Assembly (NCBI RefSeq): GCF_001724715.1
Contig: NZ_MEFG01000015.1
Span: 51,776 to 115,775, forward strand
Direction of reading: 5' to 3'
Source: Sphingomonas sp. SCN 67-18
GTDB lineage: Bacteria; Pseudomonadota; Alphaproteobacteria; Sphingomonadales; Sphingomonadaceae
Length of the DNA stretch: 64,000 bases
The notes beneath the pieces are model-generated. The model was given only the letters and a program-made list of their open reading frames with translations. It had not been told where the DNA came from and did not search any database. Each line of letters opens with the position of its first letter. Within the stretch, counting starts at the first letter, position 1. Below are positions 45,378 to 56,195 of the stretch, piece by piece. The translations under genes were made by a program, and so were the position numbers.

Positions 45378-47633
45378 AATGCCGCCCGCCGCGAGCACCG
45401 CCAGCGTGACCAGTTCCGACGCCGTCGCCGCCATGGTGGCGACCTGCACCGGCTTTTCCATGCCGACCAGCATCGGCCCGATCACCGAATCGCCGCCCAG
45501 CTCACGCAGCAGCTTGGCCGAAAGATTGGCGGATTGCAGGCCGGGCATCACCAGCACATTGGCCGGCCCCGACAGGCGACAGAAGGGGTAGTTCGCCATC
45601 AGCGCGGGGTTCAGCGCCACGTCCGGCGCCATTTCCCCTTCATATTCGAAGCTGACGCCGCGGGCGTCGAGCAGGGCCACCGCCTCGCGGATATTGTGGA
45701 GCCAGTTGCCTTCCGGGCTGCCGAAGGTCGAATAGGACAGGAAGGCGACACGCGGCTCATGCCCCATGCGCCGCGCCACCGCCGCCGTGCCCTCGGCAAT
45801 GTCGGCCAGCGCCCGCGCATCGGGCCGTTCGTTCATGGTGGTGTCGGCCATGAACACGGTGTGGGTCTGGCCGACCAGCACATGGATGCCGAACGGCGTC
45901 GACCCTTCGCGCGGATCGATGACCTTGCGGATTTCCCGCATCGTCTGGGAAAAGGTGCGCGTCGTGCCGGTGATCATCGCATCGGCCTCACCCAGCTGCA
46001 GCAGCATGGACCCGAAGATGTTGCGGTCGCGGTTCACCATCCGCTCGACCTCGCGGCGCAGATAGCCCCTGCGCTGCAGCCGCTCGTAGAGATAATCCAC
46101 CATCTGCGGCACCAGCGGCGAATTGACGCTGTTGTGCACCTCGAAGCTTTCCGGGTTGTCGACGCCCAGCGCGCGCAGCCGGTCATGCACGTCGTCGCGC
46201 CCGACCAGCACCGGCGTGCCATAGCCGCCATCGCGGAACTGGATGGCGGCGCGCAGCACCACCTCTTCCTCGCCCTCGGCGAACAGCACGCGGCGGGGCT
46301 GGGCCTTTGCGCCCTCATAAGCCAGCGTCAGCACCGATGTGGTGGGGTTCAGCCGCGCGCGCAGCGTCTGGCGGTAAGCGGCCATGTCGAGGATCGGCTT
46401 GGTCGCGACGCCGGAATCCATCGCCGCCTGCGCGACGGCGGAGGGCACGATTTCCATCAGCCGGGGGTCGAATGGCGCCGGAATGATATAGTCCGGGCCA
46501 AAGCTGTGCGCCTTGCCGCCATAAGCGGCTGCCACTTCCTCCGGCACCTGCTGGCGGGCCAGGCTGGCGAGCGCGTGGGCGGCGGCGATCTTCATCTCGT
46601 CGTTGATCGTAGTCGCCCGCACGTCGAGCGCGCCGCGGAAGATGAAGGGGAAGCCCAGCACGTTGTTGACCTGGTTCGGATAGTCCGAACGCCCGGTGGC
46701 GATGATCGCGTCCGGGCGGGTCGCCTTGGCGAGCGGCGGGCTGATCTCCGGATCGGGATTGGCCATGGCGAAGATGATCGGCTGGTCCGCCATCTTCATC
46801 AGCATTTCCGGCTTCAGCGCATCGGCGGCGGACAGGCCCAGGAACACGTCCGCGCCCTCCAGCGCCTCGTGCAGGCTGCGCCGGTCCGTGCTGACCGCAT
46901 GGGCCGATTTCCACTGGTCCATGCCTTCGGTGCGGCCCTGGTAGATGACGCCCTTGCGGTCGCACATCAGCACATGATCGGGCTTCACCCCCATCGACTT
47001 GATCAGTTCGGTGCAGGCGATGGCGGCGGCGCCCGCGCCGTTGACCACCACCTTGACGTCGCGGATGTCGCGCCCGGTCAGGTGCAGCGCGTTGATCAGC
47101 CCCGCGGCGGTGATGATCGCGGTGCCGTGCTGGTCGTCGTGGAAGACGGGGATGTTCATCCGCTCGCGCAGGGCCTGCTCGATGATGAAACAGGCCGGCG
47201 CGGCGATATCTTCCAGGTTGATGCCGCCGAAGGTCGGCTCCATCAGTTCGATCGCCTCGATCAGCCGGTCGGTATCCTCGCTCGCCAGCTCGATGTCGAT
47301 GGCGTCCACGTCGGCGAAGCGCTTGAACAGGACGGCCTTGCCCTCCATCACCGGCTTCGACGCCAGCCCGCCCAGATTGCCCATGCCGAGGATCGCGGTG
47401 CCGTTGGAAATGACCGCCACCAGATTGCCCTTGGCGGTATAATCATAAGCGGTGGCGGGATCGTCGGCGATGGCCTGCACCGGCACGGCGACGCCGGGAG
47501 AATAGGCCAGCGACAAATCCCGCTGGGTCGCCATCGGCTTGGTCGCGACGATCTCGATCTTGCCCGGCCGTCCGGTCGAATGGAAAAGCAACGCCTCGCG
47601 TTCGGAAAACTGGACGTTGGAGCCTTCGTTCAT
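45369..47633 (-). CDS. maeB: NADP-dependent malic enzyme with phosphotransacetylase-like domain
   Basis: A 754-residue MaeB-type malic enzyme that decarboxylates malate to pyruvate, giving NADPH. The N-terminal malic enzyme domain (1 to ~430) has SLAYSPGVAVPV, VISNGTAILGMGNLGGLASKPVMEGK in parts, PVFHDDQHGTAI and the NADP fold VVVNGAGAAAIAC. The C-terminal part (~430-754) resembles phosphotransacetylase but is regulatory in this family. Divergent from mutS. Confidence 0.96.
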   Translation of the reverse strand: MNEGSNVQFSEREALLFHSTGRPGKIEIVATKPMATQRDLSLAYSPGVAVPVQAIADDPATAYDYTAKGNLVAVISNGTAILGMGNLGGLASKPVMEGKAVLFKRFADVDAIDIELASEDTDRLIEAIELMEPTFGGINLEDIAAPACFIIEQALRERMNIPVFHDDQHGTAIITAAGLINALHLTGRDIRDVKVVVNGAGAAAIACTELIKSMGVKPDHVLMCDRKGVIYQGRTEGMDQWKSAHAVSTDRRSLHEALEGADVFLGLSAADALKPEMLMKMADQPIIFAMANPDPEISPPLAKATRPDAIIATGRSDYPNQVNNVLGFPFIFRGALDVRATTINDEMKIAAAHALASLARQQVPEEVAAAYGGKAHSFGPDYIIPAPFDPRLMEIVPSAVAQAAMDSGVATKPILDMAAYRQTLRARLNPTTSVLTLAYEGAKAQPRRVLFAEGEEEVVLRAAIQFRDGGYGTPVLVGRDDVHDRLRALGVDNPESFEVHNSVNSPLVPQMVDYLYERLQRRGYLRREVERMVNRDRNIFGSMLLQLGEADAMITGTTRTFSQTMREIRKVIDPREGSTPFGIHVLVGQTHTVFMADTTMNERPDARALADIAEGTAAVARRMGHEPRVAFLSYSTFGSPEGNWLHNIREAVALLDARGVSFEYEGEMAPDVALNPALMANYPFCRLSGPANVLVMPGLQSANLSAKLLRELGGDSVIGPMLVGMEKPVQVATMAATASELVTLAVLAAGGIAR

Positions 47634-47670
47634 TGTCGATCCTTGCCGTGGAGAACTTCAATTTCACCCT

Positions 47671-47720
47671 AGGGGCCGATCGCCCCTTTTGGAAGCGTGT
47701 GCCCTCGGCTATCGATCGGC
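47671..47720 (+). promoter_or_regulatory. Attenuator-like alternative hairpins before mutS
   Basis: AGGGGC (47671-47676) pairs with GCCCCT (47682-47687), loop CGATC, followed by TTT: a terminator-like hairpin. GCCGATCG (47675-47682), which overlaps it, is instead complementary to CGATCGGC (47713-47720), ending six bases before the mutS ATG. The two cannot form together. No leader peptide is obvious and the transcription start is unknown, so attenuation is inference. Confidence 0.4.
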
Positions 47721-47726
47721 GCAACG

Positions 47727-50344
<2,618 letters not shown>

Positions 50345-50348
<4 letters not shown>

Positions 50349-50359
50349 TCGCGGATCAG
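50345..50359. terminator. Stop-codon palindrome between mutS and the HWE kinase
   Basis: CTGATC (50345-50350) and GATCAG (50354-50359) make a perfect 6-bp stem around GCG. The TGA stops of both convergent genes lie in the stem. No T-tract. Confidence 0.35.
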
Positions 50360-51453
50360 GACGCCAGCGAGCGGAGCGGCGCCTGCAGCCGCCAGACCAG
50401 CCCATCCGCCGGAAAGCGCAGCTCGACCGCCCCGTGCAGCGACGCCGCGACCATCCGTTCCATCACCGTCCGGCCGAAACCCACCCGCGTCGGCGGGGTG
50501 ACGGGCGGCCCGTCCTGCTCCGTCCACGACATGGCGAACTGTTCGTCCGTGACGGTCCATTCGATGGCGATATTGCCGTTGCCGGACGAGAGCGCGCCAT
50601 ATTTGCAGGCGTTGGTCGCCAGTTCGTGCAGGGCAAGGCCGATCACCCGCGCCGCATTGGGCGAGAGCAGCACTGCCGGCCCGTCGACATGGATGCGCGG
50701 ATCCCCCGGGGTGACGAACACCGCGATCTGGCTTTCGATCAGCTCGGCCAGGTCGACCTCGATATAATCATGGCGGATCAGCGCGTTCTGCGCCGCGGCG
50801 ATACCGGCGAGGCGATTGTCGAACGCATCGAGAAATTCGGGCACGCTTTTGGTGGTGCGGGCGATCTGCCGCGAAGTGGCCTGGATGACGCTGAGCAGGT
50901 TCTTGGCGCGATGCCCCATCTCGCCGAGGAAGAATTTCAGCCGCTCCTCATTCTTCTTCGGTTCGCTGATGTCGGTGATGATCGAGACGAAACGCTGCGG
51001 ATTGCCATCCGCATCGCGCAGCACCGAGACGGACAGATCGGCCCAGACGATCTCGCCATTGGAGCGGACATAGCGTTTTTCCATGCGGTAGCCGCCGCCC
51101 GCGCCCCATTTCTGGCCGTTGAACAGGCCGAGATTGGGATCGGCATCTTCCGGGTGGGTTACTTTCAGGAAAGTCGCGCCGAGCAGTTCCTCGCGCGCAT
51201 AGCCCAGATATTCGCAGAAATGACTATTGAGATCAATGAACTCGCCGGACAGGCCGACATGCGCGACGCCAACTCCGGCATGTTCGAAAAGAGCGCGATA
51301 ATCGGCTTCGCTGATGCCCAGCCTTGCATGCAGCCCGGCAACTTCCCCTTCGACCGCCTTCACCTGCCTGCGCAGGTCCGCCATCAGGCCAGCATCCTCG
51401 CCTATAACGCCCTCCACTCTACCATCACGGTAAATAGCTATCACATTGTCCAC
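50356..51453 (-). CDS. PAS-domain HWE-family sensor histidine kinase
   Basis: A 365-residue soluble kinase. A short coiled coil (about 20-45) leads to a PAS/PAC domain (YRALFEHAGVGVAHVGLSGEFIDLN to VRFVSIITDISE-like, residues ~50-175), then the HWE phosphoacceptor GEMGHRAKNLLSVIQATSRQ and an ATPase domain with HELATNACKYGALS and WTEQDGPP, the latter giving the family name. No receiver domain or response regulator gene is next to it. In alphaproteobacteria such kinases often feed the general stress response. Start uncertain: GTG at 51453, or ATG at 51384 with GAGGA upstream. Confidence 0.9.
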   Translation of the reverse strand: MDNVIAIYRDGRVEGVIGEDAGLMADLRRQVKAVEGEVAGLHARLGISEADYRALFEHAGVGVAHVGLSGEFIDLNSHFCEYLGYAREELLGATFLKVTHPEDADPNLGLFNGQKWGAGGGYRMEKRYVRSNGEIVWADLSVSVLRDADGNPQRFVSIITDISEPKKNEERLKFFLGEMGHRAKNLLSVIQATSRQIARTTKSVPEFLDAFDNRLAGIAAAQNALIRHDYIEVDLAELIESQIAVFVTPGDPRIHVDGPAVLLSPNAARVIGLALHELATNACKYGALSSGNGNIAIEWTVTDEQFAMSWTEQDGPPVTPPTRVGFGRTVMERMVAASLHGAVELRFPADGLVWRLQAPLRSLAS

Positions 51454-51526
51454 GGTTGGCGAGCGGATTCCGCAGCAACATTCATTCTTGCGTGACCCGG
51501 CGCGCGCCAGCCCCTATCTGACGGTC

Positions 51527-54286
51527 ATGTCCGCGCGTTTCGCCAGCCTGCCCAACCGCCGTGCGATCATAGATCGCCGTTCGCTGGCCGACGCGCTGGC
51601 GGCGCTCAGCCCCGACAGCCATGACGTGCCCGCACTGCGCGGCCGCGCGGTGGCGCTGCTGAAGGATGCGCTGGACGGCGGCCGGGCCGAAATCGCGGCG
51701 CGGCTGGCGGCGCACCCTTCGCGCGGCATAGAGGCAGCGGCGGGGCAGGCCTTCCTGATCGACCAGCTGATCCGCCTGATCTTCGATTTCACCACCCGGC
51801 GGCTCTACCCGATCAACAACCCGACCGCGTCGGAGCGGATCACGCTGATCGCGGTGGGCGGCTATGGCCGGGGCGAGATGGCGCCCTTTTCCGACGTCGA
51901 TATCGGCTTCCTCACCCCCTATAAGCCGACGGGATGGACCGAGCAGGTCATCGAATCCATGCTCTACAGCCTGTGGGATCTGGGCCTGAAGGTCGGCCAC
52001 AGCAGCCGCTCGCTCGACGAGATGATCCGCATGGCGAATGCCGATCTCACCATCCGCACCGCGCTGCTGGAAAGCCGCTATGTGTGGGGCGACCAGGCGC
52101 TTTACGACGAAGCGGCCGAACGCTTCCAGCGCGAGGTCGTCTCCGGCACCGGCCGTGCCTTCGTCACCGAAAAGCTGGCCGAGCGCGAGGCGCGCCACAA
52201 GAAACTGGGCGACAGCCGCTATGTCGTGGAACCCAATGTGAAGGAGGGCAAGGGCGGCCTGCGCGACCTGCATACGCTGTTCTGGATCGGCAAATATGTC
52301 TACCAGGTCCGCTCCGTCGCCGAGCTGGTCGACAAGGGACTGCTGACCCGGGACGAGCTGCGCCAGTTCCAGAATGCCGAGAATTTCCTGTGGGCGGTGC
52401 GCTGCCACCTGCACGCGCTTGCCGGCCGGGCGGAGGAACGGCTGACCTTTGACCTGCAGCGCGAGCTGGCCGCGCGGATGCGCTATGCGGACCGCCCCGG
52501 CAAATCGCCGGTCGAGCGTTTCATGCGCCATTATTTCCTGCACGCGAAGATGGTGGGCGACGTGACCGGCATGTTCCTGGCGCATCTCGACGAATCCATC
52601 GCCACGCGCGGCCGCCGCTTTGGCTTGCCGGCCATCACCCGGCGGCCGCGCAAGCTGAACGGTTTCAAGCTGGACCGGGGGCGGCTGGCCCTGCCGTCCG
52701 ACGATTTTCTGGCCGAAGACCCCGTCCGCCTGATCGAGATGTTCGCGCTGGCGGACCGGCACGGGCTGGAAATCCACCCGCTGGCGATGCGCGCCGCCGG
52801 GCGCGACGCGCGGCTGATCGACGCCCAGGTGCGCGAGGATCCGCGCGCCAACGCGCTGTTCATGGACGTGCTGACCTCTCCGCGCGACCCGGAAACCGTG
52901 CTGCGCTGGATGAACGAGGCCAGCGTGTTCGGCCGCTTCGTGCCGGATTTCGGCCGGGTGGTCGCCCAGATGCAGTTCGACATGTACCATCATTACACGG
53001 TGGACGAGCACACCATCCGCGCCGTCGGGCTGCTGGCCAGCATCCGCCGCGGCGACCTGAAGGACGATCATCCGCTATCGACCGCGATCATGAACCAGAT
53101 CGTGTCGCAGCGCGTCATCTATGTCGCCACCCTGCTGCACGACATCGCCAAGGGGCGCGGCGGCGACCACAGCGTGCTGGGCGCGGAGGTGGCGATGACG
53201 CTGTGCCCGCGTTTCGGGCTGACCCCGGCCGAGACGGAAACCGTCGCCTGGCTGGTGCGGTGGCACCTGCTGATGTCCGCCACCGCGTTCAAGCGCGATC
53301 TGGCCGATTTCAAGACAATCCTCGATTTCGCGGCCGCCGTGCAAAGCCCGGAACGGCTGCGGCTGCTGCTGATCCTGACCGTGGTCGACATCCGCGCCGT
53401 CGGCCCCGGCGTTTGGAACAGCTGGAAGCGGCAGCTGCTCTCCGACCTGTACGAGATGGCGGAGGAAGTGCTGCGGCTGGGCCATAAACAGACCGGCCGC
53501 AAGGAACGCATCCTCGCCAAGCAGGAAGAGCTGCAACAGGCGCTGGGCTGGCCCGAGGCGCGGTTCGCCGCGCTGAAGAAGCGGTTGCCGGAAAGCTACT
53601 GGATCGCGGAGCCCGCCGACATTCTGGAGCGCAACGCCCGTCACATCGCCGATGCGGGAGACAAGCCGCTGGCGATCGGCGCGCAGGTCTATCCGGACCG
53701 CGGGGCCACGCTGGTCACCGTCTACGCCGCCGACCATCCCGGCCTGTTCTACCGCGTGGCGGGCGCGATCCATCTCGCCGGCGCGAGCATCATCGACGCG
53801 CGGATTCATACGACGCGCGATGGCATGGCGCTGGACAATTTCCTGGTGCAGGACCCGTTCGGCCAGCCTTTCGACGATGCGGACCGGCTGGACCGGCTGC
53901 GCGCCACCATCGAGGATGCGCTGGCCAATCGCGGCAAGCTGACCGACCGGCTGGCCGCCAAGCCGCTGGTTCGCCCGCGCGCCGACGCGTTCCGGATCGA
54001 GCCGGCGGTGCTGATCGATAACAAGGCGTCGAACCGCTATACGGTGATCGAGGTCAACGCGGCGGACCGGCCGGCATTGCTCTACAGCCTGGCCGAGGCG
54101 CTGTTCCAGTCCAAGGTGACGATCCACAGCGCCCATGTCGCCACCTATGGCGAGCGCGCGGTGGACACATTCTACATGACCGATCTTCTGGGCGACAAGA
54201 TCATCAACCCGGCCCGGCTGAAGGCGCTGGAAAAGCGGATGCTGGCCGCCGCATCCGGCGAGATCGCGGCGCGCCAGGCCGCCTGA
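51527..54286 (+). CDS. glnD: [Protein-PII] uridylyltransferase/uridylyl-removing enzyme
   Basis: Senses glutamine and modifies PII proteins. The 919 residues show the nucleotidyltransferase domain (VGGYGRGEMAPFSDVDIGFL), the HD domain (TLLHDIAKGRGGDHSVLGAEV) and two C-terminal ACT domains (TVYAADHPGLFYRVAGAI and EVNAADRPALLYSLAEALF). The ATG at 51527 gives the usual alphaproteobacterial start; an earlier frame opening at 51446 lacks a site. Confidence 0.96.
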   Translation: MSARFASLPNRRAIIDRRSLADALAALSPDSHDVPALRGRAVALLKDALDGGRAEIAARLAAHPSRGIEAAAGQAFLIDQLIRLIFDFTTRRLYPINNPTASERITLIAVGGYGRGEMAPFSDVDIGFLTPYKPTGWTEQVIESMLYSLWDLGLKVGHSSRSLDEMIRMANADLTIRTALLESRYVWGDQALYDEAAERFQREVVSGTGRAFVTEKLAEREARHKKLGDSRYVVEPNVKEGKGGLRDLHTLFWIGKYVYQVRSVAELVDKGLLTRDELRQFQNAENFLWAVRCHLHALAGRAEERLTFDLQRELAARMRYADRPGKSPVERFMRHYFLHAKMVGDVTGMFLAHLDESIATRGRRFGLPAITRRPRKLNGFKLDRGRLALPSDDFLAEDPVRLIEMFALADRHGLEIHPLAMRAAGRDARLIDAQVREDPRANALFMDVLTSPRDPETVLRWMNEASVFGRFVPDFGRVVAQMQFDMYHHYTVDEHTIRAVGLLASIRRGDLKDDHPLSTAIMNQIVSQRVIYVATLLHDIAKGRGGDHSVLGAEVAMTLCPRFGLTPAETETVAWLVRWHLLMSATAFKRDLADFKTILDFAAAVQSPERLRLLLILTVVDIRAVGPGVWNSWKRQLLSDLYEMAEEVLRLGHKQTGRKERILAKQEELQQALGWPEARFAALKKRLPESYWIAEPADILERNARHIADAGDKPLAIGAQVYPDRGATLVTVYAADHPGLFYRVAGAIHLAGASIIDARIHTTRDGMALDNFLVQDPFGQPFDDADRLDRLRATIEDALANRGKLTDRLAAKPLVRPRADAFRIEPAVLIDNKASNRYTVIEVNAADRPALLYSLAEALFQSKVTIHSAHVATYGERAVDTFYMTDLLGDKIINPARLKALEKRMLAAASGEIAARQAA

Positions 54287-54290
54287 GCCC

Positions 54291-54309
54291 GCCTGAAGCC
54301 GAGTCAGGC
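54291..54309. terminator. Hairpin between glnD and the antiporter gene
   Basis: GCCTGA (54291-54296) pairs with TCAGGC (54304-54309) around 7 bases. The antiporter stop lies in the right arm. GCCTGA is also directly repeated at 54281-54286, where it holds the glnD stop. Confidence 0.3.
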
Positions 54310-56103
54310 CGGCAGCGGCGTCGGCGGCAGATAGCCGATCACGACATCGCCCGGCTCAACCACCGGGCGCGCATCCGAGGTGAAGGGCAGCAGGCGCTTG
54401 TCCGGCTTCAGCACCGCCACCGCCTCGCCGCCGCCGTGCAGATTGGCGCGATAATCGGCATAGCCGAACTTGTCCGTCATCCGCGTGCGGCTGAACGTCC
54501 AGCCGGCGGCGTGGCGATTGAGCAGCTCGTCGGCGGAAGGCGCGCTCGCCATCAGCACGCGGCCCCGCCCCTTGACCGGCGCGTTGGCGTTGGGCGCGAT
54601 CCGCACGATGCGGTCATGGCCCACCTCCGGGCCAAGATCGGCGGCGATCAGCGCATTATAGGCGTCATTGTCGCTGGCCGCGATCAGTTGCTGGAACTTG
54701 CCCAGCTCCAGATGGTCCTGCGTCACCTCATCCAGCACGTCGCCGCGATAACTGGACAGATCGCGCTTGCGCGCCGCGCGCAGGGCGAATTTGCTGGTGT
54801 CCGCCATCGTCACCGGCACGCCCAGCGCGGTCAGCGTCGCGCCCAGCTCGACCGTCCAGTCATTCGCGCCGACGATCAGCACGCCGTCATTCTCGCTTGT
54901 CCAGATGCCCAGCCGCCGCGCCACCCATCTGGCGGAAAAGCCGTGGGCGATGATCGTCGCCACCACCACGCCGAAGCTGAGCGGGATCAGCGCATCGGCA
55001 TCCGGCACGCCAAATTCCGTCATCCGGATCGCGAACAGGCCGGTGATCGCCACAGCCACCACGCCGCGCGGCGCGATCCAGGCGACGAACAGCCGTTCCC
55101 GCCACGGCATTGTCGAGAACATCAGGCTGGTGAGGACCGTGAGCGGCCTGACCGCGAACAGCAGCAGGAGCAGGAAGATCAGGAAGCGCGCCTGGAAGCG
55201 GCTCATCACCTCCCAGTCCAGCGTCGCGGGCATGAGGATGAACACGCCGGAGACGAGCAGCACCGCCAGATCCTCCTTGAAGCGGTGCAGGGCGTGGCTG
55301 GACAGCATCGGCCGGTTGGCCATCACCACGCCCATGACGGTGACGGTGATGAGGCCCGTCTCATGCTTCACCAGGTCCGCCAGCACGAAGCCGGCGATGA
55401 CGGTGACCAGCACCACCGGGGCCTTCAGATATTCCGGCACCAGCCCGCGCGGGAACAGCCAGGTCAGCCCATAGCCGAGCCCCGCCCCCAGCAGGCCGGC
55501 GAGCAGGCTGGCGGCCACAACGTCGAAGCCGATCGCGACGACATCGGCCTGCGGGCCGGAATAGGTGACATAGGCATAGATGCCGACCGCCAGCAGCGCG
55601 CCGATCGGATCGTTGACGATGCCTTCCCATTTCAGCGTGTCGCGCACGCGGGCGGGGATGCGCAGCGTCCGCAGCATCGGCCCGATCACGGTCGGCCCGG
55701 TCACCACCAATATGCCGCCGAACAGCGCGGAAACGGGCAGGGAAAGCCCCGCGCCATAATAAGCCGCGGCGGTGCCCAGCGCCCAGCCCACCGGCACGCC
55801 GACCACCACCAGCCGCAGGACCGGACCGCCGGCCAGCCGCAAATCGCGGAAATTGAGGCTCAACCCGCCTTCGAACAGGATCACCGCCACCGCCAGTTTG
55901 ATGATCGGCCCCATCAGCGCGCCGAAATCACGCTGCGGATTGATGATGCCGCCGTCGATGAAGAGGGCGCTCACCGGGCCGGCCAGCACCCCTGCGATCA
56001 ACATCAGCGCGATGGCTGGCCTGCCCGTCCGCCAGGCCAGCCACTGCGCGCCGATGCCCAGCAGGCCGATCAGCGCGATCTTCACCATCAGGGACTCGAA
56101 CAT
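54304..56103 (-). CDS. Cation/proton antiporter of the CPA1 group with a TrkA-N-like domain
   Basis: A 599-residue inner-membrane protein with about 12 hydrophobic helices in the first 400 residues, including GGILVVTGPTVIGPMLRT and the WEGIVNDPIGALLAVGIY acidic motif (ND) of CPA1 Na+/H+ exchangers. A cytoplasmic Rossmann-like domain follows (DGVLIVGANDWTVELGATL, LDEVTQDHLELGKFQQLIAAS in parts), like RCK/TrkA-N, and a final TrkA-C-like part. Exchanges Na+ or K+ for H+. The ATG at 56103 fits the membrane start better than 56136. Confidence 0.9.
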   Translation of the reverse strand: MFESLMVKIALIGLLGIGAQWLAWRTGRPAIALMLIAGVLAGPVSALFIDGGIINPQRDFGALMGPIIKLAVAVILFEGGLSLNFRDLRLAGGPVLRLVVVGVPVGWALGTAAAYYGAGLSLPVSALFGGILVVTGPTVIGPMLRTLRIPARVRDTLKWEGIVNDPIGALLAVGIYAYVTYSGPQADVVAIGFDVVAASLLAGLLGAGLGYGLTWLFPRGLVPEYLKAPVVLVTVIAGFVLADLVKHETGLITVTVMGVVMANRPMLSSHALHRFKEDLAVLLVSGVFILMPATLDWEVMSRFQARFLIFLLLLLFAVRPLTVLTSLMFSTMPWRERLFVAWIAPRGVVAVAITGLFAIRMTEFGVPDADALIPLSFGVVVATIIAHGFSARWVARRLGIWTSENDGVLIVGANDWTVELGATLTALGVPVTMADTSKFALRAARKRDLSSYRGDVLDEVTQDHLELGKFQQLIAASDNDAYNALIAADLGPEVGHDRIVRIAPNANAPVKGRGRVLMASAPSADELLNRHAAGWTFSRTRMTDKFGYADYRANLHGGGEAVAVLKPDKRLLPFTSDARPVVEPGDVVIGYLPPTPLPA

Positions 56104-56140
56104 CGCCCCACAATGGGCAAAAGCGGTGGCGCGCACAAAC

Positions 56141-56172
56141 GAAACCGGCCCGCCCCGATGGTTCGGGACGGG
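56141..56172 (-). terminator. Terminator of the 56196-58967 TonB receptor gene
   Basis: CCCGCCCCGA (56149-56158) pairs with TCGGGACGGG (56163-56172), 10 pairs with one G-U and a 4-base loop. On the minus strand CCGGTTTCGTTTG follows. It separates the receptor from the antiporter gene. Confidence 0.75.
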
Positions 56173-56195
56173 TCGGCGATAATCGGGTCAACCGA

